Notes under the pieces: model-generated
What the model was told of the DNA's origin: nothing
The model's database searches: none
What the model saw: only the letters and a program-made list of their open reading frames with translations
Shown: piece by piece, positions 7,828-16,242 of the stretch
Position numbering within the stretch: the stretch's first letter is position 1
How the letters are laid out: each line of letters opens with the position of its first letter
From: Mycolicibacter algericus DSM 45454
Lineage (GTDB): Bacteria; Actinomycetota; Actinomycetes; Mycobacteriales; Mycobacteriaceae
Direction of reading: 5' to 3'
DNA: 41,291 bases
Assembly: GCF_002086455.1 (NCBI RefSeq)
Contig: NZ_MVHC01000032.1
Location: forward strand, 1-41,291
Translations under genes and position numbers: made by a program

Positions 7828-9618
7828 GTGGCACACCTGCTCGGCGCCGAAGCCCTTCACCTGCGCTATCCCACCGGTGTGGTGCTCGACTCGGTCACCC
7901 TCGGGGTGAACGACGGCGCCCGCATCGGCATCGTGGGCCGCAACGGCGACGGCAAATCCTCGCTGCTGCGGCTGCTCACCGGCGCCGCCACACCGGACTC
8001 CGGCCGGGTCACCCGCCGCAGCGGCCTGCGGGTCGGTCTGCTCGACCAGGCCGACACCCTCGACCCGGGCCGCACCCTGGGGGCGACGCTGGTCGGCGAG
8101 CAGGCCGACCACGAGTGGGCGTCCAACCCGCGGATTCGTGACGTGGTCGACGGACTGGTCGCCGACATCGCCTGGGATGCCACCATCTCGGAATTGTCGG
8201 GCGGGCAGCGCCGGCGGGCGCAGCTGGCCGCGCTGCTGATCGGCGAGTGGGACGTGATCGGCCTCGACGAGCCCACCAACCACCTCGATGTGGAGGGAAT
8301 CACCTGGCTGGCCGGCCACCTGCAGCAGCGCTGGGCCCGCAACACCGGCGGCCTGTTGGTGGTCACCCACGACCGCTGGTTTCTCGACGAGGTGGCCACC
8401 ACCACCTGGGAGGTGCACGACCGCATCGTGGAGCCCTTCCAGGGCGGCTACGCGGCCTACGTGCTGCAGCGGGTGGAGCGCGACCGGATGGCCGCGGCCA
8501 GTGAAGCCAAGCGGCAGAACGTGTTACGCAAGGAGCTGGCCTGGCTGCGCCGCGGCGCCCCGGCCCGCACCTCCAAACCCAAGTTCCGCATCGAAGCGGC
8601 CAACGCGCTGATCGCCGACGTCCCGCCGTTGCGCAACGAGGTCGAGCTGGTGAAGCTGGCCACGGCACGACTGGGCAAGGACGTCATCGACCTGCTCGAC
8701 GTGACGGTGTCTTTTGGGGCGCCCGTGGACGCCCAGCCGGTGCTGCGCGACATCGAGTGGCGGATCGGTCCCGGGGAACGCACCGGGATCCTCGGCGCCA
8801 ACGGCGCCGGCAAGTCCACGCTGCTGGGGCTGATCGCCGGGACCGTGACGCCCGATGCCGGGCGGGTCAAACGCGGCAAGACGGTTCGGCTGGGCATGCT
8901 CGATCAGCAGTCCGGGGAGCTGGCCTCGCTCGCCGAGGACCGGGTCGCCGACGTGCTGGGCCGGCTGCGCAACGACTACCAGGTCGACGGCAAGGAGATG
9001 ACGCCCGCGCAACTGCTGGAGCGGCTCGGCTTCGGCAGGGCGCAACTGTCGGCCCGGGTCGGCGAGCTGTCCGGCGGGCAGCACCGCCGGCTGCAGTTGA
9101 TGCTCACCCTGCTGGCCGAACCGAACGTGCTGGTGCTCGACGAGCCGACCAACGACGTCGACACCGACATGCTCACCGCCACCGAGGATCTGCTGGACTC
9201 CTGGCCGGGCACGCTGATCGTCGTCTCCCACGACCGGTACCTGCTGGAGCGGGTCACCGATCAGCAGTACGCGATCCTGGACGGTCGGCTGCGGCATCTG
9301 CCCGGCGGCGTCGAGGAGTATCTGCAGCTGGCCGCCGAGGCGCGCCGCACGCCGGCCTCGCGCCCGGCGCCGGCTGTTGCCGATTCCGGGACGCTCTCGG
9401 GCGCGGAACTGCGTGCGGCACAGAAGGATCTGGCTGCGGTCGAGCGCCGGCTGACGCGGCTCGCCGAACAGATCGAGGCCAAGCATCATGAGCTCGCCGC
9501 TCACGACCAGGCCGATCACGTGGGCCTGGCGACACTCACCGGCGAGCTGCGCGCGCTGGAGGACGAGGTGGCCGAGCAGGAGGGCCGCTGGCTGGAGCTG
9601 TCGGAGGTCGTCGAATAG
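7828..9618 (+). CDS. ABC-F family ATPase (Rv1668c-Rv1667c-like), intact
   Basis: Soluble protein with two ABC ATPase domains and no membrane segments, as in the ABC-F family whose members act on ribosomes in translation or antibiotic protection. In 596 residues: first Walker A GRNGDGKSS (37-45), signature LSGGQRRRAQLAALL, Walker B DVIGLDEPTNHLD; an arginine-rich linker around KELAWLRRGAPARTSKPKFRIEAA; second Walker A GANGAGKST, signature LSGGQHRRLQLMLTLL, Walker B LVLDEPTNDVD; and a C-terminal coiled-coil-like tail (AAQKDLAAVERRLTRLAEQIEAK). GTG 7828 starts at the conserved AHLLGAEA; an in-frame ATG at 7750 adds a non-conserved extension. From memory, the M. tuberculosis equivalent is split into two reading frames, annotated as parts of a macrolide transporter, whereas this copy is whole. 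Confidence 0.92.
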   Translation: MAHLLGAEALHLRYPTGVVLDSVTLGVNDGARIGIVGRNGDGKSSLLRLLTGAATPDSGRVTRRSGLRVGLLDQADTLDPGRTLGATLVGEQADHEWASNPRIRDVVDGLVADIAWDATISELSGGQRRRAQLAALLIGEWDVIGLDEPTNHLDVEGITWLAGHLQQRWARNTGGLLVVTHDRWFLDEVATTTWEVHDRIVEPFQGGYAAYVLQRVERDRMAAASEAKRQNVLRKELAWLRRGAPARTSKPKFRIEAANALIADVPPLRNEVELVKLATARLGKDVIDLLDVTVSFGAPVDAQPVLRDIEWRIGPGERTGILGANGAGKSTLLGLIAGTVTPDAGRVKRGKTVRLGMLDQQSGELASLAEDRVADVLGRLRNDYQVDGKEMTPAQLLERLGFGRAQLSARVGELSGGQHRRLQLMLTLLAEPNVLVLDEPTNDVDTDMLTATEDLLDSWPGTLIVVSHDRYLLERVTDQQYAILDGRLRHLPGGVEEYLQLAAEARRTPASRPAPAVADSGTLSGAELRAAQKDLAAVERRLTRLAEQIEAKHHELAAHDQADHVGLATLTGELRALEDEVAEQEGRWLELSEVVE

Positions 9619-9644
9619 CCGGTGCGCCGCCGACTGCCGTCTGC

Positions 9645-10298
9645 TCAGCGGCGCTCGAAGTGCTGGTAATCCACCGGCGATTTCCAATCGCCGCCCCAGC
9701 GCCAGCCGGCGTCGGTGAAGGCGCGCACCGCCGGGTCGCCGGGATGCAGTAACCCCGGCTCGATGCGGTGGCGGTCCAGATAGACCGCCGCGTTCTTCGG
9801 TTCGAATCCGTGGCGGGTGACCGACGGGTTCAGCAGCGGGTTGATGTCGATGGCCCGGCCGTAAGCGTGCTGCGCCCAGTTGCCCGATCCCGGGATGCGG
9901 CGGCAGTTGAACGCCGAGGTGTTGTTGTCCGCCATCGACAGTTCGTCGTCGCCGCCGCGGTAGTGGGCCGCCGGGCGCATCTTCTCGATCGGGAAATCCA
10001 GCCGGTACAGCCGCTCGAAGATCGCGATGACCTGCGGAACCAGTTCTTGGTGCACGATCAGCTCGCCGCGGTGCGGCCGGGCATCGAAACCCAGGTGGGT
10101 CAGCGTGACCCGCCGCAGTTGCGCCGGGGCGACCGGGCAGCCGGGACGCCAGGTGGTGCCGAGTTCGGCGGCCGTGACGGGAGCGACGGCGGCCGGTTCG
10201 GGTTGGGTGACGGCAGCTGACGACGGTGTTGGCTCGGGGGCGCCCGTGCATTGCGGCAGCAGCCCGCAGACCACGATGGCCGTCAGCAGGCGCCACAT
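9645..10298 (-). CDS. Exported M15-family (VanY-like) peptidase
   Basis: Likely D-alanyl-D-alanine carboxypeptidase or related peptidoglycan peptidase acting outside the membrane. The zinc-site pattern HxxGxAxD is present as HAYGRAID (His144, Asp151), and the third ligand is in DYQHFE (His213), four residues from the C-terminus. The preceding SMADNNTSAFNCR and the following GWRWGGDWKSPVDYQHF are typical of the peptidase_M15_4 group. The first 19 residues form a signal peptide (LLTAIVVCGLLPQCTG); Cys17 could be lipidated, though LPQC is a poor lipobox. A Pro/Ala/Thr-rich linker follows to about residue 45. It converges on the ABC-F gene (26 bases between stops) and is divergent from the MPT63-like gene. 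Confidence 0.88.
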   Translation of the reverse strand: MWRLLTAIVVCGLLPQCTGAPEPTPSSAAVTQPEPAAVAPVTAAELGTTWRPGCPVAPAQLRRVTLTHLGFDARPHRGELIVHQELVPQVIAIFERLYRLDFPIEKMRPAAHYRGGDDELSMADNNTSAFNCRRIPGSGNWAQHAYGRAIDINPLLNPSVTRHGFEPKNAAVYLDRHRIEPGLLHPGDPAVRAFTDAGWRWGGDWKSPVDYQHFERR

Positions 10299-10429
10299 CC
10301 TCGGGTTGGTCCGGCGGCCGTTGATCTGCTCACGCTAGCGCAGCACGAGATCCGTTCCGCCGAAGCATGGTTAAGGCGTGGCGAACCCGGCTATCCGTCA
10401 TCTCATCCCCCGAAAGAGAGGAGGACGTC

Positions 10430-10909
10430 ATGAAGGTTCGTGGGATGACGAAGACGGCCCTGGCGGCAATGGCCATGGCGGCGATCCCGATGACGGTCGC
10501 GCCGACCGCGACAGCGGCCTACCCGATCGTCGGCAAGCTGGGCAGCACCCTGCAAGCCACCGACACCGTTGGTCAGGTCGTGTACTCCTGGCGGGTGAGC
10601 GGCCTGCAGCCGAGCTCCGACACCATGCCGGGCTACCCGGTCGCGGGCAAGGTGTGGGAGTCCACCGCGACGGTGAACGCGATCCGGGGCAGCGTGACTC
10701 CGGCGATCTCCCAATTCAACGCCGTCGCCCCGGATCGGGCGGCTTACCGGGTGCTGTGGCAGGTGGCAGCTCCGAAGGCGATCAGCGGGGCGACGATCCC
10801 GCAGGGCGCACAGTCCACCGGCAAGATCTACTTCGACGTCACCGGCCCGCCGCCGACCACGGTGACGATGAACAACGGCATGGAGGACCTGATGATCTGG
10901 GGGCCGTAG
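10430..10909 (+). CDS. Secreted MPT63-like protein (DUF1942)
   Basis: Small exported protein of 159 residues with a Sec signal peptide (positively charged start, hydrophobic ALAAMAMAAIPMTVAPTATA, predicted cleavage near residue 29-30), then a beta-sandwich-type domain resembling the MPT63/DUF1942 family: YPIVGKLGSTLQATDTVGQVVYSWRVSGLQPSSD, GKVWESTATVNAIRGSVTPAISQFNA and GKIYFDVTGPPPTTV. MPT63 is an abundant secreted mycobacterial antigen of unknown function. ATG 10430 is chosen because a strong AGGAGG sits five bases upstream and the signal peptide begins there. It is not part of this region in M. tuberculosis as I recall it (MPT63 is Rv1926c there), so this is a paralogue or relocated copy. 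It converges on argH, with 13 bases between stops. Confidence 0.88.
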   Translation: MKVRGMTKTALAAMAMAAIPMTVAPTATAAYPIVGKLGSTLQATDTVGQVVYSWRVSGLQPSSDTMPGYPVAGKVWESTATVNAIRGSVTPAISQFNAVAPDRAAYRVLWQVAAPKAISGATIPQGAQSTGKIYFDVTGPPPTTVTMNNGMEDLMIWGP

Positions 10910-10915
10910 TCCCCC
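10899..10915. terminator. Short hairpin between convergent genes
   Basis: GGGGG (10899-10903) and CCCCC (10911-10915) flank a 7-base loop containing the TAG of the MPT63-like gene. It could be a weak bidirectional terminator for this gene and argH. There is no U-tract. Confidence 0.3.
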
Positions 10916-10922
10916 GGGATGC

Positions 10923-12335
10923 TCAGCCGTCGACCCACCGGCGCTGACGCGCGGCACGCTCGCGCAGGCCCGCCAGCTGCTCGGCGACCCGCGCCGGCGC
11001 GGTGCCACCGCGGGCGTCGCGGGAGGCCACCGATCCTTCGACGGTCAGCACGTCGCGCACCTGCGGAATCAGCGCCGGGTCGATCTCGGCCAGCTCGGCG
11101 TCGGTGAGCTCGTGCAGGCCGGCGCCGCGCTGCTCGGCGGTCTTCACTGCGACACCCGCCGCCTCATGCGCAGTCCGGAACGGAACACCTTGGCGCACCA
11201 GCCATTCGGCGATATCGGTGGCCAGCGTGTAACCGGCCGGCGCCAGCGCGGCCATCCGTTCGGTGTCGAACGCCAGGGTGCCGACCAGCCCGGCCATCGC
11301 CGGCAGCAGCAGTTCCAGCTGGGCCGCTGAATCGAACACCGGCTCCTTGTCCTCTTGCAGGTCCCGGTTGTAGGCCAGCGGCTGGGCCTTCAGGGTGGCC
11401 AGCAGGCCGGTCAGGTTGCCGATCAGCCGGCCGGACTTGCCGCGGGCCAGCTCGGCGATGTCGGGGTTCTTCTTCTGCGGCATGATCGAGCTGCCGGTCG
11501 ACCAGGAGTCGTGCAACACCGCGTAGCCGAACTCCGTTGAGCTCCACAAGATGATGTCTTCGGCCAGCCGCGACAGGTCGACGGCGATCATCGCGAACAC
11601 AAATGCGGCTTCGGCGGCGAAATCGCGTGCCGCGGTGGCGTCGATCGAGTTGTCCGCGGCGGCGTCGAAGCCGAGTTCGGCGGCGATGGCGTCCGGGTTC
11701 AGGCCCAGCGACGAACCGGCCAGCGCGCCCGATCCGTACGGCGAGACCGCGGCGCGGGCGTCGAAGTCGACGATGCGCCCCACATCGCGCAGCAGCGGGT
11801 GGGCGTGCGCCAGCAGGTGATGTGCCAGCAGCACCGGTTGCGCGGACTGCAGATGCGTCTTGCCGGGCATGACGGCGTCCGGGTGGGCGGCGGCCTGGTG
11901 GGCCAGCGCGTCGACCACGTCGAGCACCCCGGCGGCGACGCGGCGCACGGCGTCGCGCAGCCACATCCGAAACAGCGTGGCCACCTGGTCGTTTCGCGAC
12001 CGCCCGGCCCGCAGCCGGCCACCCAGTTCGGCGCCGACCCGGTCGATCAGGCCGCGTTCCAGCGCGCCGTGGACGTCCTCGTCGGTGACCAGGGGGCCGA
12101 AGCTGCCGTCGGCGACGTCCTCGCCGAGACTGTCCAGGCCGGCCAACAGCCCGTCACGCTGCTCATCGGTGAGCAACCCGGCACCGTGCAGCACCTTGGC
12201 GTGCGCTTTGGACGCGGCGATGTCGTAGGGGGCCAGCACCCAGTCGAAGTGGGTGGATTTGCTCAGCGCGGCCAGCGCGTCGGACGGACCTTCGGCGAAC
12301 CGTCCGCCCCACAGTGATCCCTCGTTGGTGCTCAT
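10923..12335 (-). CDS. argH: Argininosuccinate lyase
   Basis: Last enzyme of arginine synthesis: splits argininosuccinate into arginine and fumarate. The 470-residue product has the length of mycobacterial ArgH. It shows SLWGGRF at the N-terminus, the fumarase/aspartase superfamily signature GSSIMPQKKNP near residue 285, AGRSRNDQV, and GKTHLQSAQPV with the catalytic-type histidine region. ATG 12335 is preceded by AAAGG at suitable spacing. It is the last gene of the leftward arg cluster, separated from argG by 88 bases that contain a perfect inverted repeat, the only sizeable break in the cluster apart from the argR-argG gap. Confidence 0.97.
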   Translation of the reverse strand: MSTNEGSLWGGRFAEGPSDALAALSKSTHFDWVLAPYDIAASKAHAKVLHGAGLLTDEQRDGLLAGLDSLGEDVADGSFGPLVTDEDVHGALERGLIDRVGAELGGRLRAGRSRNDQVATLFRMWLRDAVRRVAAGVLDVVDALAHQAAAHPDAVMPGKTHLQSAQPVLLAHHLLAHAHPLLRDVGRIVDFDARAAVSPYGSGALAGSSLGLNPDAIAAELGFDAAADNSIDATAARDFAAEAAFVFAMIAVDLSRLAEDIILWSSTEFGYAVLHDSWSTGSSIMPQKKNPDIAELARGKSGRLIGNLTGLLATLKAQPLAYNRDLQEDKEPVFDSAAQLELLLPAMAGLVGTLAFDTERMAALAPAGYTLATDIAEWLVRQGVPFRTAHEAAGVAVKTAEQRGAGLHELTDAELAEIDPALIPQVRDVLTVEGSVASRDARGGTAPARVAEQLAGLRERAARQRRWVDG

Positions 12336-12352
12336 GCGGTCACCTTTCTCCG

Positions 12353-12412
12353 GCGAGCAGACGCGAAAGCCCCCAAATCCGATCCTCTGAGGGGGCTTTC
12401 GCGTCTGCTCGC
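12353..12412. repeat. Perfect 22-bp inverted repeat between argG and argH
   Basis: Left arm 12353-12374 (begins GCGAGCAGACGCG, ends AAAGCCCCC) and right arm 12391-12412 are exact reverse complements, separated by 16 bases. In RNA this would be a very stable hairpin just upstream of the argH ribosome-binding site. It lacks a U-tract. Possible roles are a terminator or attenuator between argG and argH, or an RNA-processing signal; I cannot choose between them. Confidence 0.8.
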
Positions 12413-12423
12413 GGTGGAGAAGC

Positions 12424-13623
12424 TCACGAGCCCAGGTCCCGGCGGGCGGAGATCTTCGAGCTCAACCCGTGGATCTCGACGAACCCACGCGCGGCGGACT
12501 GGTCGAAGGTGTCGCCCTCGTCGTAGGTGGCCAGGTTGAAGTCGTACAGCGACTCACTGCTGCGCCGGCCGTTGACCGCGATGTGGCCGCCGTGCAGCAC
12601 CAGCCGCACCTCGCCGCTCACGTGCTGCTGGGTGTGGGCGACGAAAGACTCCAGCGCGGCCTTCAGCGGCGAATACCACAGCCCGTCGTAGACCAGCTCG
12701 GCCCACTTCTGGTCGGTGTGCCGCTTGAACCGGCCCAGCTCGCGCTCCAGGGTGACGTGCTCGAGTTCGGTGTGGGCGCTGATCAGCACCATCGCGCCGG
12801 GGGCCTCGTAGATCTCGCGGCTCTTGATGCCCACCAGCCGGTCCTCGACCACATCGAGGCGTCCCACGCCCTGGGCGCCGGCCCGCCGGTTGAGCTCGAC
12901 GATGGCCTCCAGCACCGACACGCCCTTGCCGTCGATCGACACCGGGACACCGCGTTCGAAGCCGATGATCACCTCATCGGGGACCCCCCAGTTGACGGTC
13001 GGGTCCTCGGTGTAGTCGTAGACGTCCTTGGTCGGCGCGTTCCACAGGTGCTCCAGGAACCCGGTCTCCACCGCCCGGCCCCACACGTTCTGGTCGATGG
13101 AGAACGGTGAGCGCTTGGTGACGTTGATCGGGATGTCGTTCTGCTCGGCGAACGCGATCGCCTTCTCCCGGGTCCAGGCGTAGTCGCGGACCGGGGCCAG
13201 CACCTTGAGATCCGGTGCCAGCGAGGCGAATCCGACCTCGAAGCGGACCTGGTCGTTGCCCTTGCCGGTGCAGCCGTGTGCGACGGTGCCGCCGCCGTAC
13301 TCGCGAGCCGCGGCCACCAGGTGTTTGACGATCAGCGGCCGGCTGATCGCCGAGACCAGCGGGTAGCGGTCCATGTAGAGCGCATTGGACTGGATGGTGG
13401 GCAGGCAATAACCCTCGGCGAACTCGTCGCGGGCGTCGACCACGACGGATTCGACGGCCCCGCAGTCCAGGGCCCGCTGGCGCACCACGTCCATGTCCTC
13501 GCCGCCCTGGCCGAGGTCGATGGCGACGGCCACGACTTCGCGCCCGGTCTCCTTGCCGATCCAGCTGATCGCCACCGAGGTGTCCAGGCCACCGGAATAC
13601 GCCAGGATGACGCGTTCGGACAT
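12424..13623 (-). CDS. argG: Argininosuccinate synthase
   Basis: Joins citrulline and aspartate using ATP to give argininosuccinate. The 399-residue protein carries the PP-loop ATP-binding motif AYSGGLDTS at residues 8-16, HGCTGKGNDQVRFE, and the substrate-binding region SPFSIDQNVWGRAVE. ATG 13623 has AGGAGA a few bases upstream. The gene lies 39 bases after argR and is followed by the 22-bp inverted repeat in front of argH. The length is as usual for the family and no defect is seen. Confidence 0.98.
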   Translation of the reverse strand: MSERVILAYSGGLDTSVAISWIGKETGREVVAVAIDLGQGGEDMDVVRQRALDCGAVESVVVDARDEFAEGYCLPTIQSNALYMDRYPLVSAISRPLIVKHLVAAAREYGGGTVAHGCTGKGNDQVRFEVGFASLAPDLKVLAPVRDYAWTREKAIAFAEQNDIPINVTKRSPFSIDQNVWGRAVETGFLEHLWNAPTKDVYDYTEDPTVNWGVPDEVIIGFERGVPVSIDGKGVSVLEAIVELNRRAGAQGVGRLDVVEDRLVGIKSREIYEAPGAMVLISAHTELEHVTLERELGRFKRHTDQKWAELVYDGLWYSPLKAALESFVAHTQQHVSGEVRLVLHGGHIAVNGRRSSESLYDFNLATYDEGDTFDQSAARGFVEIHGLSSKISARRDLGS

Positions 13624-13662
13624 CGAGTTCTCCTTGCTGTGTCTTACTGGGTGCTACTGGTC

Positions 13663-14148
13663 TTACTGCAGGTCGTTGAGGGCGGCGGCGAGCTCGGCGC
13701 CGGTCATCGGCTCGCGCGCTGCCACGAAGATGGTGTCATCCCCGGCGATGGTGCCGACGACGTACGGTAGCGCGGCCCGGTCGATGGCACTGGCCAGGTA
13801 GTCCGCCGCGCCGGGCGGGGTGCGCAGCACCGCGAGGTTTCCGGTGGCGTCGGTGGACACCAGCAGCTCCCCCAGCAGCCGGCACAGTCGGTCGGTGCCG
13901 CCGGACAGTCGCATCGGGTTGCCGTCTTCGGGAATGACGTACCCGCCGACTCCTCCATCGGGGCCCCGCAGTTTCACCGCGCCGAGTTCCTCCAGGTCGC
14001 GTGACAGGGTGGCCTGGGTGACCTCGATGCCGTCGGCGGCCAGCAGCGCGGCCAGCTCGGTTTGGCTGCGTACCGGTTCCGCGGACAGCACCTCGACGAT
14101 GCGGGCCTGGCGGCCCACCCGGGTGATGGGGCTGTCGGCTCGGCTCAT
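13663..14148 (-). CDS. argR: Arginine repressor
   Basis: Arginine-dependent DNA-binding repressor. In 161 residues: an N-terminal winged helix-turn-helix (SQTELAALLAADGIEVTQATLSRDLEELGAVK at about 31-63) and a C-terminal hexamerisation and arginine-binding domain with the GTIAGDDT motif. The frame is open to 14169, but ATG 14148 overlaps the argF stop as ATGA and gives the conserved MSRA start. Because argR lies inside the operon it controls, and an ARG box lies in front of argC (19342-19358), the operon is very likely autoregulated by arginine. Confidence 0.96.
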   Translation of the reverse strand: MSRADSPITRVGRQARIVEVLSAEPVRSQTELAALLAADGIEVTQATLSRDLEELGAVKLRGPDGGVGGYVIPEDGNPMRLSGGTDRLCRLLGELLVSTDATGNLAVLRTPPGAADYLASAIDRAALPYVVGTIAGDDTIFVAAREPMTGAELAAALNDLQ

Positions 14149-15071
14149 CGTGACCGTTCCAGCAACCACACCAGCAGCGCCTTCTGTGCGTGCAGCCGGT
14201 TCTCGGCCTCGTCCCAGACCGCGCTGCGCGGCCCGTCGATCACCGAGTCGGTGATCTCGTCGCCGCGGTGCGCCGGAAGGCAGTGCAGCACAGTGACGTC
14301 CGGGTCGGCCAGTGCAACCAATTCGTCGTTGATCTGATAGGGCCGAAACGGCGCGACCCGGTCCAGCCCGTCGTCTTCCTGGCCCATCGAAGTCCAGGTG
14401 TCGGTGACCAGCACGTCGGCGCCGGTCGCCGCCTTGGCCGGGTCGGCGGTGAGGCTGACCGAGGCACCGGTGTCGGCGGCGCGCTGCTGCGCCGCGGCGA
14501 CGACGGCGGGATCGGGGGTGAAACCGTCCGGGGCGGCGACGGTGACATGCATGCCGGCGGTGACGCCGCCGAGCATCAGTGAGTGCGCCATGTTGTTGGC
14601 GCCATCACCGAGATAGGTCAGCCTGAGCCCTTGGAGTGCGCCTTTGCGTTCGGCGATGGTCTGCAGGTCGGCCAGCACCTGGCAGGGGTGGAAGTCGTCG
14701 GAGAGCGCGTTGACGATCGGCACGGTGGCGGTGGCCGCCATCGCGGTCAGTCGGTCCTGGGCGAAGGTGCGCCACACGATGGCGTCGACGTAGCGCGACA
14801 GCACCCGCCCGGTGTCCTCCAGGGTTTCGTCACGGCCCAGTTGGGTGGAGCGGCCATCGACGACGACGGCGTGCCCGCCGAGTTGGGCGATGCCGATCTC
14901 GAACGAGAACCGGGTGCGGGTGGAGTTCTTGTCGAAGATCACCGCGACCCCGCGCGGGCCCTCCAGCGGCCGGCGGCTGTGCGGTGCGGCCTTGAGTTCG
15001 GCTGCCAGCGTGAGGATTTCGGCCTGCTCGGCGGGGGTGATGTCGTCGTCGCGCAGAAAGTTCCTAGGCAT
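14145..15071 (-). CDS. argF: Ornithine carbamoyltransferase
   Basis: Transfers a carbamoyl group from carbamoyl phosphate to ornithine, giving citrulline. The 308-residue protein has the carbamoyl-phosphate motif STRTR within KNSTRTRFSFE, the HPCQVLADLQT motif, and the ornithine-site HCLPAHRG near the C-terminus. It overlaps argD by 8 bases upstream and argR by 4 bases downstream, so the three are tightly coupled. Confidence 0.98.
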   Translation of the reverse strand: MPRNFLRDDDITPAEQAEILTLAAELKAAPHSRRPLEGPRGVAVIFDKNSTRTRFSFEIGIAQLGGHAVVVDGRSTQLGRDETLEDTGRVLSRYVDAIVWRTFAQDRLTAMAATATVPIVNALSDDFHPCQVLADLQTIAERKGALQGLRLTYLGDGANNMAHSLMLGGVTAGMHVTVAAPDGFTPDPAVVAAAQQRAADTGASVSLTADPAKAATGADVLVTDTWTSMGQEDDGLDRVAPFRPYQINDELVALADPDVTVLHCLPAHRGDEITDSVIDGPRSAVWDEAENRLHAQKALLVWLLERSR

Positions 15072-16242
15072 GTGCGGCCTCCTGCGCGGTGTCCAGCACG
15101 CCGGGCAGCGCCGTGATGAAGTCGTCGAGCTGCGCTTCGGTGATGATCAGTGGTGGCGCCAGCCGGACCACGCCTGGCGCGGCGGCGTTGACCAGGAACC
15201 CGGCGTCGCGGGCCGCGGCCTCCACCGCTTTGGCCTTCGGCGCGGTCAGCACCACGCCCTGCAGCAGTCCCTTGCCGCGGACGTGGTCGACCAGCGGGTG
15301 GCCCAGTTCCTCGATGCCGTGGCTCAGTGACTTGCCCAGAGTTCCGGCGCGGGTGATCAGGTCGCCGTCGGCCAGCGCTTTGAGTACCGCCAAGGCGGCT
15401 GCGGTGCAGACCGGGTTGCCGCCGAAGGTGCTGCCGTGGCTGCCGGGGGTCAACAGGTCAGCGGCCGCGCCGACGGCCAGGCACGCCCCGATCGGCAGGC
15501 CGCCGCCGAGTCCCTTGGCCAGCGTGACGATGTCGGGGGTGATGCCGTCGTGCTGGTGGGCGTAGAACGCCCCGGTGCGGCCGACGCCGGTCTGCACCTC
15601 GTCGAACACCAGCAGTGCGCCGTAGGCCGCGGTGATGCCGCGAGCCTCGGCCAAATAGCCGGCGGGCGGGACGACGACACCGCCCTCCCCCATGATCGGC
15701 TCCAGGAAGACCGCCGCGGTCGCCGAGTCGACAGCCTCGGCAAGCGCTTTGGTGTCTCCGTAGGGCACGTGGGTGATGTCGCCGGGCAGCGGTTCGAACG
15801 GCGCGCGCTTATCGGGTTGACCGGTCAACGCCAGCGACCCCATCGTCCGGCCGTGGAACGCGCCGTCGGCCGCTACGATCTTCGTCTTGCCGGTGAGCCG
15901 GGTCAGTTTGAACGCCGCCTCGTTGGCCTCGGCCCCGGAGTTGCAGAAGAACACTCGCGCCGGTGCGCCCAGCTGGTCGACGAGGCCTTCGGCCAGCGCG
16001 ACGCCCGGCTCGGTGGCGTACAGGTTCGAGGTGTGGCCCAGGGTGTTCAACTGGGTGGTGACGGCTTCGATCACCGCGGGGTGGCGGTGGCCGAGCAGGT
16101 TGACGGCGATGCCGCCGAGCAGATCGAGATAGTCCTTACCCGCTTCGTCGGTCACCACCGCGCCCTGGCCGCTGACCAAAGCCAGCGGCGGGGTGCCATA
16201 GTTGTTCATCATCACCGCGGACCAGCGGTCTTGCAGGCTCAT
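15064..16242 (-). CDS. argD: Acetylornithine aminotransferase
   Basis: PLP-dependent aminotransferase that makes N-acetylornithine from the semialdehyde, with glutamate as amino donor. The 392-residue protein has FCNSGAEANEAAFKL, the PLP-contacting aspartate in LLVFDEVQTGVGRTG, and the Schiff-base lysine in TLAKGLGGGLPIGA. Its ATG overlaps the argB stop (16239-16242), and its end overlaps the start of argF by 8 bases. Position and sequence favour ArgD over other class III aminotransferases. Confidence 0.97.
   Translation of the reverse strand: MSLQDRWSAVMMNNYGTPPLALVSGQGAVVTDEAGKDYLDLLGGIAVNLLGHRHPAVIEAVTTQLNTLGHTSNLYATEPGVALAEGLVDQLGAPARVFFCNSGAEANEAAFKLTRLTGKTKIVAADGAFHGRTMGSLALTGQPDKRAPFEPLPGDITHVPYGDTKALAEAVDSATAAVFLEPIMGEGGVVVPPAGYLAEARGITAAYGALLVFDEVQTGVGRTGAFYAHQHDGITPDIVTLAKGLGGGLPIGACLAVGAAADLLTPGSHGSTFGGNPVCTAAALAVLKALADGDLITRAGTLGKSLSHGIEELGHPLVDHVRGKGLLQGVVLTAPKAKAVEAAARDAGFLVNAAAPGVVRLAPPLIITEAQLDDFITALPGVLDTAQEAAHA

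Noticed and set aside
8524..10296. Minus-strand open frame of 590 codons across the ABC-F and M15 peptidase genes.
   Set aside because: Composition is typical of antisense frames in GC-rich DNA, and both true genes in the interval have strong motifs in other frames.
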